A DNA stretch of 64,000 bases from CAVXJN01 sp963762165 (lineage in GTDB: Bacteria > Pseudomonadota > Gammaproteobacteria > JASBUN01), in contig CAVXJN010000003.1 in the NCBI GenBank assembly GCA_963762165.1, forward strand, positions 248,001-312,000, given 5' to 3'. This document shows, one piece after another, positions 52,098-62,504 of this stretch; positions within the stretch are counted from its first letter, which is position 1; every line of letters begins with the position of its first letter. The position numbers were made by a program, and so were the translations under genes. Under the pieces are notes generated by a model. The model had not been told where the DNA came from. It searched no databases and saw only the letters and a list, made by a program, of their open reading frames with translations.

Positions 52098-52642
52098 GCT
52101 TGCGCGAATATTTCAAAAAGATGCGCGGCACCACCCGCGGCAGTCCACCACGGGTCAACAACAGCGAAGTCTTCTGGTCCTGGGTCGGCGCCTTTTTGGG
52201 CATCGGCGCAGTGGCGACAATCAATCAGTACTGGTTGGCCGGCAGCGACCTGACCCTGGTGATCGGCTCGTTCGGCGCCTCGGCGGTGCTCGCCTATGGC
52301 GCGCCCCGCAGTCCGTTGGCGCAACCGCGCAATCTGGTAGGCGGCCATGTGGTCTCGGCCATTGTCGGTGTCATCGCCTGGAAGCTGTTGCACCCTTTCC
52401 CGTGGGTTGCGGAAGCCACGGCAGTCGCAACTGCAATCGCACTGATGCATCTTACCCGCACCTTGCATCCTCCCGGCGGTGCCACAGCGTTGATTGCGGT
52501 GATCGGCTCGCCGGTCATTCATCACCTCGGTTTCTGGTATGTGCTGATTCCGGCTACAGTGGGGCCTGTGATCATGCTGCTGGTAGCGCTGCTGGTGAAC
52601 AATATTCCGGCGTCGCGGCGTTACCCTGAAATCTGGTATTAG
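52094..52642 (+). CDS. HPP-family integral membrane protein
   Basis: A 182-residue membrane protein with four to five helices and the hallmark LHPPGGATALIA. The start GTG overlaps the CBS gene stop, with GGAGG seven bases before it. HPP proteins are found in bacteria, fungi and plants; chloroplast and cyanobacterial members transport nitrite. In other bacteria HPP and CBS domains occur in one polypeptide. Here they are separate coupled genes. Substrate unknown; an anion such as nitrite is only an inference. Confidence 0.9.
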   Translation: MSLREYFKKMRGTTRGSPPRVNNSEVFWSWVGAFLGIGAVATINQYWLAGSDLTLVIGSFGASAVLAYGAPRSPLAQPRNLVGGHVVSAIVGVIAWKLLHPFPWVAEATAVATAIALMHLTRTLHPPGGATALIAVIGSPVIHHLGFWYVLIPATVGPVIMLLVALLVNNIPASRRYPEIWY

Positions 52643-52683
52643 CGCTTATTTCCGGATCACACCTTCACGCGTCGAGCTTGGTA

Positions 52684-52713
52684 CGCCGCACCTGACCCGC
52701 ATCAGGTGCGGCG
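52684..52713. other. Perfect 12-bp hairpin between convergent genes
   Basis: CGCCGCACCTGA, a 6-nt loop and TCAGGTGCGGCG: twelve uninterrupted base pairs between the stops of the HPP gene (52642) and sdaA (52718). No T tract follows on either strand, so termination would have to be Rho-assisted or by a hairpin alone. Confidence 0.75.
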
Positions 52714-52717
52714 CGGT

Positions 52718-54097
52718 TCAACATTCCGTGAAACTCACCGCCAGGCCGCCCTGGGATGTTTCCTTGTACTTGTCCGACATCTCCTGGCCGGTCTGTTTCA
52801 TTGCTGCGATGCAATTATCCAACGGCATGAAATGCTGGCCGCTGCCGCGGCGCGCAAGGGACGCAGCTGCATAAGCCTTGATGGCACCGAAACCGTTACG
52901 TTCTATACACGGTACTTGCACCAGACCGCCGACCGGATCGCAGGTCATGCCCAGATGATGTTCGAGCGCGATCTCGGCCGCGTTTTCCACCTGCAATGGC
53001 GTACCGCCTTGCACGGCGCACAGTCCCGCTGCCGCCATCGCAGCGGCCGATCCCACTTCTCCCTGGCAACCCACTTCGGCGCCGGAAATCGAACTGAGGT
53101 GTTTGATCAAGCCGCCGATCGCAGCCGCGGTGAGTAAAAACGTACGCACCTGTTCTTCGGTGCCGTGCTGGTGCTCGACCCAGTAATAAAGCACCGCGGG
53201 AATCACGCCGGCGGCGCCGTTGGTCGGTGCGGTGACGACCATGTGACCGGCCGCATTTTCCTCGTTGACCGCCATCGCATAGGCGCACAACCAGTCGTTC
53301 ATGTCCGCCTGCTCTGGATGCTCGCGCAGCTGAGCGTAGAGCGACATGGCGCGGCGCTGTACGTGCAGTCCACCCGGCAGCTCGCCCTTGGTATCAAGGC
53401 CCCGTTCGATGCAGATGCGCATGGCGCGCCAAATGGAATCGAGACCTTGATTCGATTCCTGCACCGGGCGGCGTACCGCTTCGTTGCGCTGCTTCATCTG
53501 TGCAATGCCAAGGCCGCTCTCCCGGGCCATGGTCAACATGGTTTTTGCAGAGTCGAAGCCGAACGGTGCGTCGTCGCAGGTATGCAATCCGAGCGGCGCC
53601 TGCAGGTCTCCGATTTGCGCCAGCGTATTGATGAAGCCGCCGCCGATGGAGAAATAGGTTTCTGTCAGCAGCACGTTGTTATCGACGTCCAACAACTCGA
53701 AGATGATGCCGTTGGGGTGTTGCGGCAAAGGCGGGCCGCGGTCGAAGATGATGTCGCGCTCGGCGTCGAACGCCAGCGCGCCTCCATCCGGTAAATCGAT
53801 GCTTTGGCGACGCTGCAAGGACGTTAGCAGCGCATTGACGTCCACCTCGGCCAAGTCGGCCGGCGCGTAGCCATTCAATCCCAGGCTCACGGCACGGTCC
53901 GTGGCGTGACCTTTGCCGGTGTAGGCCAGCGACCCCTTGAGGATGCAACGCAGGGCCGTCGCTTCAGCATTGGCTCCACTCGCGCGCCATCGTTCAATCC
54001 GATTGCGAAAGTCCGCTGCGGCCACCATGGGACCGATGGTATGGGAGCTTGAAGGCCCGATGCCGATCTTGAACAATTCGAGGACGCTGATGAACAT
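52718..54097 (-). CDS. sdaA: L-serine ammonia-lyase (iron-sulphur type) SdaA
   Basis: Converts L-serine to pyruvate and ammonia with a 4Fe-4S cluster. The 459-residue protein is the single-chain (fused alpha/beta) form. The N-terminal beta part begins VLELFKIGIGPSSSHTIGPM. The alpha part contains the cluster cysteines in SGAEVGCQGEVGSA, MTCDPVGGLVQVPC and related segments, plus TAPTNGAAGVIPAVL. ATG at 54097 follows GGAGG at 5 nt. It is convergent with the CBS-HPP pair. Confidence 0.95.
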   Translation of the reverse strand: MFISVLELFKIGIGPSSSHTIGPMVAAADFRNRIERWRASGANAEATALRCILKGSLAYTGKGHATDRAVSLGLNGYAPADLAEVDVNALLTSLQRRQSIDLPDGGALAFDAERDIIFDRGPPLPQHPNGIIFELLDVDNNVLLTETYFSIGGGFINTLAQIGDLQAPLGLHTCDDAPFGFDSAKTMLTMARESGLGIAQMKQRNEAVRRPVQESNQGLDSIWRAMRICIERGLDTKGELPGGLHVQRRAMSLYAQLREHPEQADMNDWLCAYAMAVNEENAAGHMVVTAPTNGAAGVIPAVLYYWVEHQHGTEEQVRTFLLTAAAIGGLIKHLSSISGAEVGCQGEVGSAAAMAAAGLCAVQGGTPLQVENAAEIALEHHLGMTCDPVGGLVQVPCIERNGFGAIKAYAAASLARRGSGQHFMPLDNCIAAMKQTGQEMSDKYKETSQGGLAVSFTEC

Positions 54098-54204
54098 GAC
54101 CGCCTCCACAACGGCGCCGAGCCCGGGTCGCGCGCTCGATACAGCCTAGGGCGCCAAGCCGACAAATGCCAGCTGCCGCGAACGAGTATGAATGGGACAA
54201 CACC

Positions 54205-55100
54205 TTAGTGTACAGGTCGCCCTGCGGTGGTGACGCGCCAGATCGTGTTGCCGACATCGTCTGCAACCAGCAGGGCCCCCTGACTGTCTATGGCTACGCC
54301 TGCCGGCCGGCCCAGTGGATTGCCCTCTGCATCAACGAATCCGGACGTCCACGGGCTCGCCGACAGGTTTGGCATTGACGAAGGGCACGAATACGACTTT
54401 ATAGCCGCTGCGCGGTTTGCGATTCCCGGAGCCGTGCTGGCCAATGAACATGCCGTGGAAGCGCGCTGGTAACGTAGTGCCCAAGGAATCAGCGAGCCTG
54501 ATGATTGATCGGACCGGCCGGCAGTTCCGTGACCTTGCTACCGGAAGCGGTGATCCGCAATTGCCCCTCCTGATAAGGGAAACGCAGAATCGCGTCGGTA
54601 TCGGCGACGTAGAGCTTGTCGTCGATCAACGCCATACCGAACGGCGAATGCAGATGCTCGAGCAGCACCGAATGCAGGTCGGCGACACCATCGCCATCGG
54701 TGTCGCGCAACAGCGAAATGCGCTCAGCGCTGGGTATCGCGGCGCCGGCCCTGGCGTTTGCCATCGGCCGACCTTCAAGTCCGGGCGCATCTTCCGATCT
54801 TTCCGGGGCCTTGGTCTCGGCCACCAGCACGTCACCGTTGGGCAATACGTACAGCCAGCGCGGATGAGCCAGACCTGCGGCAAATGCCACCACCGCGGTA
54901 CCCGGCGCGCTTTCGGGCTTTTCGCCCGCGGGCCAGCCGGAGGCGGCAGCAATATTCGCGGTAGGCCGGAGGCTGTGCTCGGTGCCAGGCAAAGCCTGAT
55001 TGGGGCCGGTCGCGGCGACTACGGGCAAATGCGCACTATCCCCACATGCTGCGATACCCACGGCAATCATGACTCCCAACAACCCACCTCGCAGCGACAT
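54205..55100 (-). pseudogene. Remnant of a PQQ-type sugar/sorbosone dehydrogenase lipoprotein
   Basis: The 5' part (from ATG 55100) encodes a lipoprotein signal (GVMIAVGIAACGD) and the first blades of a soluble glucose/sorbosone-dehydrogenase beta-propeller (HPRWLYVLPNGDVLVAE, DTDGDGVADLHSVLLEHLHSPFGMAL, VADTDAILRFPY, ELPAGPINH), then a TGA at 54489. After a gap where some 180 residues are missing, the C-terminal part resumes: LPARFHGMFIGQHGS, NRKPRSGYKVVFVPFVNAKP, up to a stop at 54343-54345. A change of frame near 54350 leads to GFVDAEGNPLGRPAGVA and IWRVTT, ending at 54205. An internal deletion and a second lesion (probably 5 bases lost) make it nonfunctional. The conserved Trp of GQHGSW is Gly here. 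Confidence 0.85.
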
Positions 55101-55366
55101 CCGGCACGCCCTTTTTGATTCCGTCTCTTCGGTACCCGTCTAGGGTGGTACAATTTCCACGCCCTGCCGATCCTGGGTGCATCTCTCCCGGACTGAAAAT
55201 GCATCAATTGCGTAACGGGTTGCACGCTGAGGCGCCGCACCGCAGACGCCAAGTGAAATCTCGGTTTTCCGATGCTGCCGGGACCGGTTAGGCTGGGCGT
55301 ACAATGCCATGCAGGCGGACGGTGAAGAGAGAGGCCGCCGTACATCCCGATGCGCAGAGAACACTC

Positions 55367-55882
55367 ATGTTGAAAAAGCACGCAGCGGCGTTGTGGCTCG
55401 CCGGCTTGTGCATGCTGGCGGTATCGACTGCCCATCCGGCGGACGCCAATGAGCGCATCCGCGCTGCCGGCGCTCCGGCAGCCGATGCGCAAACCTTGCG
55501 CGCCCTGTCCCAAGATCGGGATTGGCGGGTGCGCGCCGCAGTGGCGGAGAACCGCCGGGCGCCAGCCGATGTGCTCGCGGCGCTGGCGACCGACCCGCGC
55601 CAGCAGGTAAAAATCAAAGTGGCAACCAACTTGAGCACGCCCGAGTCGGTGTTCATGGTCATGACCCGCGATGCCGATATCGCCGTGCGCAGCGTCGTCG
55701 CGCGCTTCGAATACGTACCGGCTGCGGTGCTGCGCACATTGGCATCGGACCCTGCCGCGGATATCCGCCTGGAGGTGGCGCGCGCCTACAACACCGACCG
55801 GCAGACCCTGAAAAAACTGGCCAAAGACGAGTACGCCGAGATCCGCAATATGGCCGCCCGGCGCTTGGCCGAAGGTCAATAG
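55367..55882 (+). CDS. Exported leucine-rich-repeat-variant (HEAT-like) protein
   Basis: A 171-residue protein with a signal peptide (MLKKHAAALWLAGLCML, probable cleavage after PADA). The mature part is about five 24-residue alpha-helical repeats of the LRV type (pattern LxxLAxDxxxxVRxxVAxN): LRALSQDRDWRVRAAVAENR, LAALATDPRQQVKIKVATN, VMTRDADIAVRSVVARF, LRTLASDPAADIRLEVARAY and LKKLAKDEYAEIRNMAAR. Such repeats usually make protein-binding solenoids; the partner is unknown. ATG at 55367 has a weak Shine-Dalgarno but starts the signal peptide. Confidence 0.85.
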   Translation: MLKKHAAALWLAGLCMLAVSTAHPADANERIRAAGAPAADAQTLRALSQDRDWRVRAAVAENRRAPADVLAALATDPRQQVKIKVATNLSTPESVFMVMTRDADIAVRSVVARFEYVPAAVLRTLASDPAADIRLEVARAYNTDRQTLKKLAKDEYAEIRNMAARRLAEGQ

Positions 55883-56063
55883 CGTCGCGCTGCAAGCGCC
55901 GTGCAAACCGCCCCTGGATCAGCGAAGGACCGCGCGATGTGTCGGGCGCATGCGCGATCGCTCCTCGGGCGATTAAGCACCGAGTATCACGGTCGCACTT
56001 GCCACCATCGATACCGCGTTCAACGCCGCGGCCGGTGCTCGTTCATGCAGATTGCAGTCGCAC

Positions 56064-57531
56064 CTAAGGCAGGTCGGTAGCGCCCATCAGAAAGCGGTCG
56101 GTTTCCCGCGCCGCTTCCCGGCCTTCATTGATGGCCCACACCACCAGGGACTGGCCGCGGCGGCAATCGCCGGCGGCGAACACGCCGTCGACGCTGGTGG
56201 TATAGCGGCCGTACTCGGCCTGGTAGTTGCTGCGCGGGTCCAACTCCAGGCCGGCGGCTTCCGACACATAGTGCTCGGGTCCGAGAAAGCCCAGCGCCAG
56301 CAGCACCAGGTCCGCTTCCCAGACGTGCTCCGAACCGGGTATCTCCTGCATCTTCCATTGACCGCTGTCTTCGTCGCGGGTCCATTCCACCTGCACACTG
56401 CGCACGCCTTTGACGTTGCCGTTGCCGTCGTCGACGAATTCCTTGGTCAGGATGCAGTACTCGCGCGGATCCTTGCCGAACTTGGCGCTGGCTTCCTGGT
56501 GCCCGTAATCGACCCGGAAGATGCGCGGCCAGGTGGGCCACGGGTTGTCCGGCGCCCGCTGCGCCGGCGGCTTGGGCAACAGCTCGAAATTGACCATGGA
56601 AGTACAGCCGTGGCGGATGGAGGTGCCGATACAATCGGTACCAGTGTCACCGCCGCCAATGACGATCACGCGCTTGCCCTTGGCGGAAATGTACTTGCCA
56701 TCCTCGAGCCCGGAGTCCAACAGGCTGCGGGTATTCTCAGTCAGGAACTCCATGGCGAAGTGCACGCCGTTGAGTGCCCGGCCAGGGATATCCAGATCGC
56801 GGGGCTTGGTGGCGCCGGTGGTCAGCAGCACGGCGTCGTGGTCCTTGCGCACCTGCTCGAGGGGCACGGAGTTACCGACATCGGCGTTGACCACGAATTC
56901 CACGCCTTCCTGGCGCAACAGGGCGATGCGCCGTTCCACCAGCGTCTTGTCCAGCTTCATGTTGGGGATACCATACATGAGCAGGCCGCCGATGCGGTCT
57001 TCGCGCTCGTACACCGTGACCTGATGACCGACCTTGTTGAGCTGCGCCGCGGCCGCAAGGCCGGCCGGCCCGGAACCGACCACCGCAACTTTCTTGCCGG
57101 TACGGCTCCGGGGCGGCTGCGCCTGCACCCAGCCCTGCTCGAAGCCGTGATCGATGATGGCGTGCTCGATATCCTTGATGGTCACGGCGCGGGTCGGTGA
57201 TGCCGAGCACACAGGAACCTTCACAAGGCGCCGGGCAGACCCGGCCGGTGAACTCCGGGAAGTTGTTGGTCTTGTGCAGTCGGTCCAGGGCATCGCGCCA
57301 ACGCCCGTTGTAGACCAGATCGTTCCACTCCGGAATGAGATTGTCGATCGGGCAGCCGTTGTCGGACTGACAAAACGGCACACCGCAATCCATGCAGCGG
57401 GCGCCCTGGGTCTGCAAATGCGCCCAATCGTGCTCGGAATAGATTTCGCCGAAATCCTGCAAACGTGCGATGGGGTCGCGATACGGTTCCGTCTGTCGCG
57501 GAAATTCCTTGAAGCCTGTTATTTTGCCCAT
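56064..57531 (-). pseudogene. gltD: Glutamate synthase small subunit GltD, one +1 frameshift
   Basis: The small subunit of NADPH glutamate synthase passes electrons from NADPH through FAD and 4Fe-4S clusters to GltB. ATG at 57531 (MGKITGFKEFPR) starts a normal N-terminus with cluster cysteines CMDCGVPFCQ and CPAPCEGSCVLG. After ITDP the frame breaks at about 57189-57190, where one extra base in a GCGC run shifts it. The next frame continues AVTIKDIEHAIIDHGFEQGW, then VAVVGSGPAGLAAA (FAD), VIGGGDTGTDC (NADPH) and the normal C-terminus. Joined, it would have about 488 residues. It lies 34 bp after gltB. Sequencing error or true mutation cannot be told apart here. Confidence 0.9.
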
Positions 57532-57565
57532 GAAAAAGTCCAGCTGCTGAGAAAGCAGGGGCGGC

Positions 57566-60500
57566 TCAAGCCGCCGCCTGCTGCTTCTTGCGTTCGCGCA
57601 ATACACGCTTGTAATCGGTCGGCATCACTTTCACGAACTGCGACAACGCGGTATCCCAGTCGGCCAGCAGACGCTCGGCCACTGCGGACCCCGTGTAGCG
57701 CTGATGGCGTTCGATCAGATCGCGCAGTTCTTCGATGTCGGCTTCCGCTGCCATGGTTTCCAGTTCCACCATGGCGCGGTTGGCACGGGTGGCGAATTGG
57801 CCGTCGTGATCCCACACGTAGGCGATGCCGCCGCTCATGCCGGCGGCGAAGTTGCGTCCGGTGGGTCCGAGCACCACGACCCGGCCTCCGGTCATGTATT
57901 CACAGGCATGATCCCCCACACCTTCCACCACCGCACGCGCGCCGCTGTTGCGCACCGCAAAGCGTTCGGCGGCAACGCCACGGAAAAAGGCTTCGCCGGC
58001 GGTGGCGCCGTAGAGCACCACATTGCCGATCAAGACGTTTTCCTCGGCAATGAAACTGCTCTCCTTGGGTGGATAAATCACCACCCGGCCACCGGAAAGG
58101 CCCTTGCCGACATAATCGTTGGCGTCGCCTTCCACTTCGATGGTGACGCCCTTGGCGAGGAACGCACCGCAGACTTTGCCCGGCGGACCCGCGCAACTTG
58201 ATGTGAATGGTGTCGTCCGGCAGCAGATCCGCGCCCCACTTCTTGGCGATTTCATGGGACAGCATCGTGCCCACCACGCGGTTGGTGTTGATTACCGGCA
58301 GCTCGATTCGCACCCGCTCACCCTTCTCCAGCGCCGGTCTGGCCAATTCGATGAGCTGGTTGTCGAGGGCAAACTCCAAGCCGTGATCCTGGGCCATGGT
58401 GGCGTGGGTCTGGACGTCCTCGTGGGGCTTTTGCGCCGGGTACAGAATGCGCGCTCAGGTCCAGGCCCTGGGCCTTCCAGTGTTCGACATCGCCCTCCAT
58501 GTCCAGCACATCGACGCGGCCGATCATGTCGTCCATGGTGCGGAAACCAAGTTCAGCCATGATCCGGCGCAGGTCCTTGGCCACCATGAACAGATAGTTG
58601 ACCACGTGCTCGGGCTTGCCGCTGAACTTCTGGCGCAGCTCCGGATCCTGGGTGGCGATGCCCACCGGACAGGTGTTGAGATGACACTTGCGCATCATGA
58701 TGCAGCCCAAGGTCACCAGCGGCGCGGTGGAAAAACCGAACTCTTCGGCGCCCAGCAGCGCGGCGATGGCCACATCGCGGCCGGTCTTGAGCTGGCCGTC
58801 GGTCTGGATCACCACCCGCGAGCGCAGGTCGTTCATCACCAGGGTCTGGTGGGTTTCGGCTACGCCCAGCTCCCACGGCAGACCCGCATGCTTGATGGAG
58901 GTGAGCGGCGAAGCGCCCGTGCCGCCGTCGTGGCCGGCGATGACGATGTGATCGGCCTTGGCCTTGGTCACCCCCGATGCCACGGTGCCCACACCCATTT
59001 CCGAGACCAGCTTGACGCTGATGCGAGCCTTGGGGTTGGCGTTTTTCAGATCGTGGATCAGCTGCGCCATGTCCTCGATGGAATAGATGTCGTGGTGCGG
59101 CGGCGGACTGATCAGCCCCACGCCCGGCGTCGAGTGCCGGATGCGGGCGATGGTTTCGTCCACTTTACGGCCGGGCAGTTCACCGCCTTCGCCAGGCTTG
59201 GCGCCCTGGGAAATCTTGATCTGGATTTCATCGGCATTGGCCAGGTACCAGATGGTGACGCCGAAGCGGCCCGAAGCCACCTGCTTGATGGCCGAGCGCT
59301 TGGAATCGCCGTTACCCAGCGGCTCAAAACGCAACGGGTCTTCGCCGCCTTCGCCGGTGTTGGACTTACCGCCCATGCGGTTCATGGCCACCGCCAACGT
59401 CTCGTGGCTCTCCGCCGAAATGGACCCGAAGCTCATCGCGCCGGTGGCGAAGCGCTTGAGGATTTCGCTCTCCGGCTGCACTTCTTCCAATGGAATGGGG
59501 CCGCCGTTGGCGCCTTCCTTGAATTTCATCAGGCCGCGCAAGGTGCAATGCCGCGCCTGGCCATTGGCGTGCTGGGCGAAGCGCCAGTAGGCGCCTTCGT
59601 CGTTGGTGCGCGCGGCCACCTGCAGATCGGCGATGGACACCGGATCCCACATATGGCGGTCGCCTTCGGCGCGCCAGTGAAAATCGCCCGGATTGGGCAA
59701 CACTGCGACCCGTACTTCTTCGCGGGTGGGGTAGCCCAGCTCGTGGCGACGCAATGCTTCTTCGGCGAGCACGTCGAATCCGGCGCCCTTGACCCGGCTC
59801 GGCGTGCCGGTGAAGCAGCGCTCGATGACGTCCTCGGCCAGACCGACCGCTTCGAAAATCTGCGCGCCCTTGTAGGACTGCAGGGTGGAGATGCCCATCT
59901 TCGCCATCACCTTGAGCATGCCCTTGGCCACACCCTTGCGATAGGCGGCGACGATCTTGTCGTCATCGTCGTATTTGTCGCCGGACAGCAAACCATCGCG
60001 CTGCGCCTGCCACAGGGCTTCGAAGGCCAGGTACGGGTTGATGGCGTCGGCGCCGTAACCGATCAGCAGGCAGTGCTGGTGCACTTCCCGGGCTTCGCCG
60101 GATTCGAGCACGATACCGATCTGGGTACGCTCGTGACGGCGCACCAGATGATGATGCACACCGCCCACCGCAAGCAGGGAACTGACCGCGACCCGTTCGG
60201 CATCGATCTCACGATCGCTCAACACCACCAGGCTGTAGCCATCGGCAATGGCTTGCGAGGCTTCGTCGCAGATGCGTTGCAACGCCCTGGTCAGACCGGC
60301 TTTGCCCTCGGACCTGGCGTAGGTGATATCGATGGTCTGCGCTTTCCAGCCGCGATGGTCGATATGCTTGAGTGCCGCCAGCTCTTCGTTGGTCAGAATC
60401 GGGTGCGGTAGCTGCAGGCGATGGGCGCGGCCTTCGCCGGTTTCAAGCAGATTGCCTTCCGGACCGATGAAGCATTCCAGGCTCATGACCACCTCTTCGC

Positions 60501-62139
60501 GAATGGAGTCGATGGCCGGATTGGTCACTTGCGCGAACAGTTGCTTGAAGTAGTCATAGAGCATGCGCGGCTTGTCGGACAAGCACGCCAGCGCCTGATC
60601 GTTGCCCATGGAACCCACCGGGTCGCGCAACTCACGCACCAACGGCAGCAGCATGAACTGCATGGTCTCGGTGGTGTAACCGAACGCCTGCATCCGCGGC
60701 AGCAGGTTGTCGGGATCGAAGCCGTGGGGCTCTTCCTTCACCGGCAGCTGCGCCATCAGGATGCGCTGGTTTTCGAGCCACTGGCCGTAGGGCTGGCGGC
60801 TGGCGAAATCGTGCTTGAGCTCTTCGTCGGGAATCATGCGGCCCTGCTCGAAGTCGAGCAGGAACATCTTGCCCGGCTGCAAGCGGCCCTTGGCCTTGAC
60901 GTTGGCGGGGTCCACTTCCAGCACCCCAACCTCCGAGGCCATGATCACTTTGTCGTCGTGGGTAAGGTAGTAGCGGCTCGGGCGCAGCCCGTTGCGATCC
61001 AGCACCGCGCCGATATAGTGGCCGTCGGTGAAGACGATGGACGCCGGGCCGTCCCAGGGTTCCATCAACGCCGAGTTGTATTCGTAGAAATTGCGCTTTT
61101 CCTCGGACATGCTGGTGTCATTCTGCCAGGCTTCCGGGATCATCATCATCACCGCTTCCTGCAACGAGCGGCCGTTCATGAGCAGGAATTCCAGGGTATT
61201 GTCGAAGGCGCCGGAATCGGAGGTCTCCGGCTCGATCACCGGGAACACCTTTTCCAACTCGTCACCGAACAAATTGCTCTTGGCCACCCCTTCCCGGGCA
61301 TGCATCCAATTGATATTGCCCTGGCGGGTGTTGATTTCGCCGTTGTGGCTCATGAACCGATTCGGTTGGGCGCGATCCCAGGAAGGGAAGGTGTTGGTCG
61401 AAAAGCGCGCATGCACCATCGCCAGATGGGTTTCGTAGTCCGGATCGTTGAGATCGGCATAGAAACGCGTGACCTGATCCGGATTGAGCATGCCCTTGTA
61501 CACCAGCACCTTGGTGGACAGGGTGCAGACGTAGAACATCTCGCGCTGGCTCAGGGACTCGTCATTGCGCAGCCGATGGGTGGCGCGCTTGCGGATCAGA
61601 TACAGCTGGCGCTCCAGGGCATCGCCTTCCACGCCGTCGGCGGCGGCGACGAACAACTGTTCGATATACGGCATGGCGGCACGCGCCGTAGGGCCGATAT
61701 CGGCATTGTCGGCATCCACCGGCACCACCCGCCAACCGAGCACCTGCAGTCCCTGCTCGGCCGCAAACTGCTCGACCGCTTCCCGGCACGGCGCCCGCTC
61801 GGATTCATCCATGGGCAGGAAAACGATGCCCGCGGCATAGCGGCCCGGCTCGGGCAGGGTCACACCCAGGTCCTGCTTGGCGACCTTGGCCAGGAACTTG
61901 TGCGGCAAGGTGGTCAACATGCCGGCGCCGTCGCCGGTGTTGGTTTCGCAGCCGCAGGCGCCACGATGGACCATGCGCCGGTTGATGTGGTCGGCGTCGC
62001 GCACGATCTGGTGGCTGGCGCGGCCCTTGATGTCGGCGACGAAACCGACACCGCAATTGTCCTTCTCGAAAGCGGGATCGTACAGACCTTGCTTTTGCGG
62101 CAGTCCGTAACGGTTCGGCTTGGAGATCTGGTTCGTCAT
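57566..62139 (-). pseudogene. gltB: Glutamate synthase large subunit GltB, two +1 frameshifts
   Basis: GltB transfers the amide nitrogen of glutamine to 2-oxoglutarate. ATG at 62139 follows AGAGG. The N-terminal nucleophile is Cys29 in EKDNCGVGF, after a 28-residue propeptide (longer than the 11 in E. coli). The glutaminase, central and FMN-binding domains are intact down to VEHWKAQGLDLSA, including the 3Fe-4S cysteines CIMMRKCHLNTCPVG. An extra base near 58449-58452 then shifts the frame (ILYPAQKPHEDV and QDHGLEFALDN follow in the next frame). A second extra base near 58170-58176 shifts it again (GAFLAKGVTIEVEGDANDYVG in the third frame), ending at 57566. Joined length is about 1,520 residues. 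Confidence 0.92.
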
Positions 62140-62504
62140 AAGCGCCTCTCGACTACTGCTCCGCGGCGCCCGGACGGGAGCCGCGAATTGGCTTTGTGCT
62201 GCGTTTCCCTCGCCTTCGCTGCCGACGGCTCCATCCCGGTCGCAGTCAAACCCGCGCGATCCCGGGATCGCGCGCCGCTATCGGTCGGCAACGCTGCCGC
62301 GCCCCGAGCCGACTCGCAATTCCGTGCCGCGCCCACGCCAAATACCGGGGAGCTGTTTACGGTCGCAGCCCCGGTTTTCGGCATTCAACCCTGTGCGAAA
62401 TCCGGCCGGCCATTGTAGCGGAACCCCCACGCTATGGAAAGGCCGGCTGCAGCGCCCGAATCCCTTTTGAATCAAGGCAGTTACCCGAACGTTTGGCGCC
62501 CCGG
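62140..62504. other. 365-bp region between sthA and gltB
   Basis: Upstream region of gltB on the minus strand. It contains a possible -10 (TACAAT on the minus strand, 62417-62412) and, between it and the gene, a perfect 22-bp palindrome. No protein-coding gene, RNA family or repeat is recognised. If the -10 is real the leader is about 265 nt long. Confidence 0.5.
62253..62274. repeat. Perfect 22-bp palindrome upstream of gltB
   Basis: A fully symmetrical 22-base palindrome centred on CCCGGG, with arms beginning CGCGCGATC. It lies 114-135 bases upstream of the gltB start. With no loop it is more like a protein-binding operator or cruciform than a terminator, although RNA could fold with a small loop. 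Confidence 0.7.

Noticed and set aside
58396..60411. 671-codon plus-strand open frame opposite gltB
   Set aside because: Antisense of the conserved glutamate synthase domains; no domain seen.
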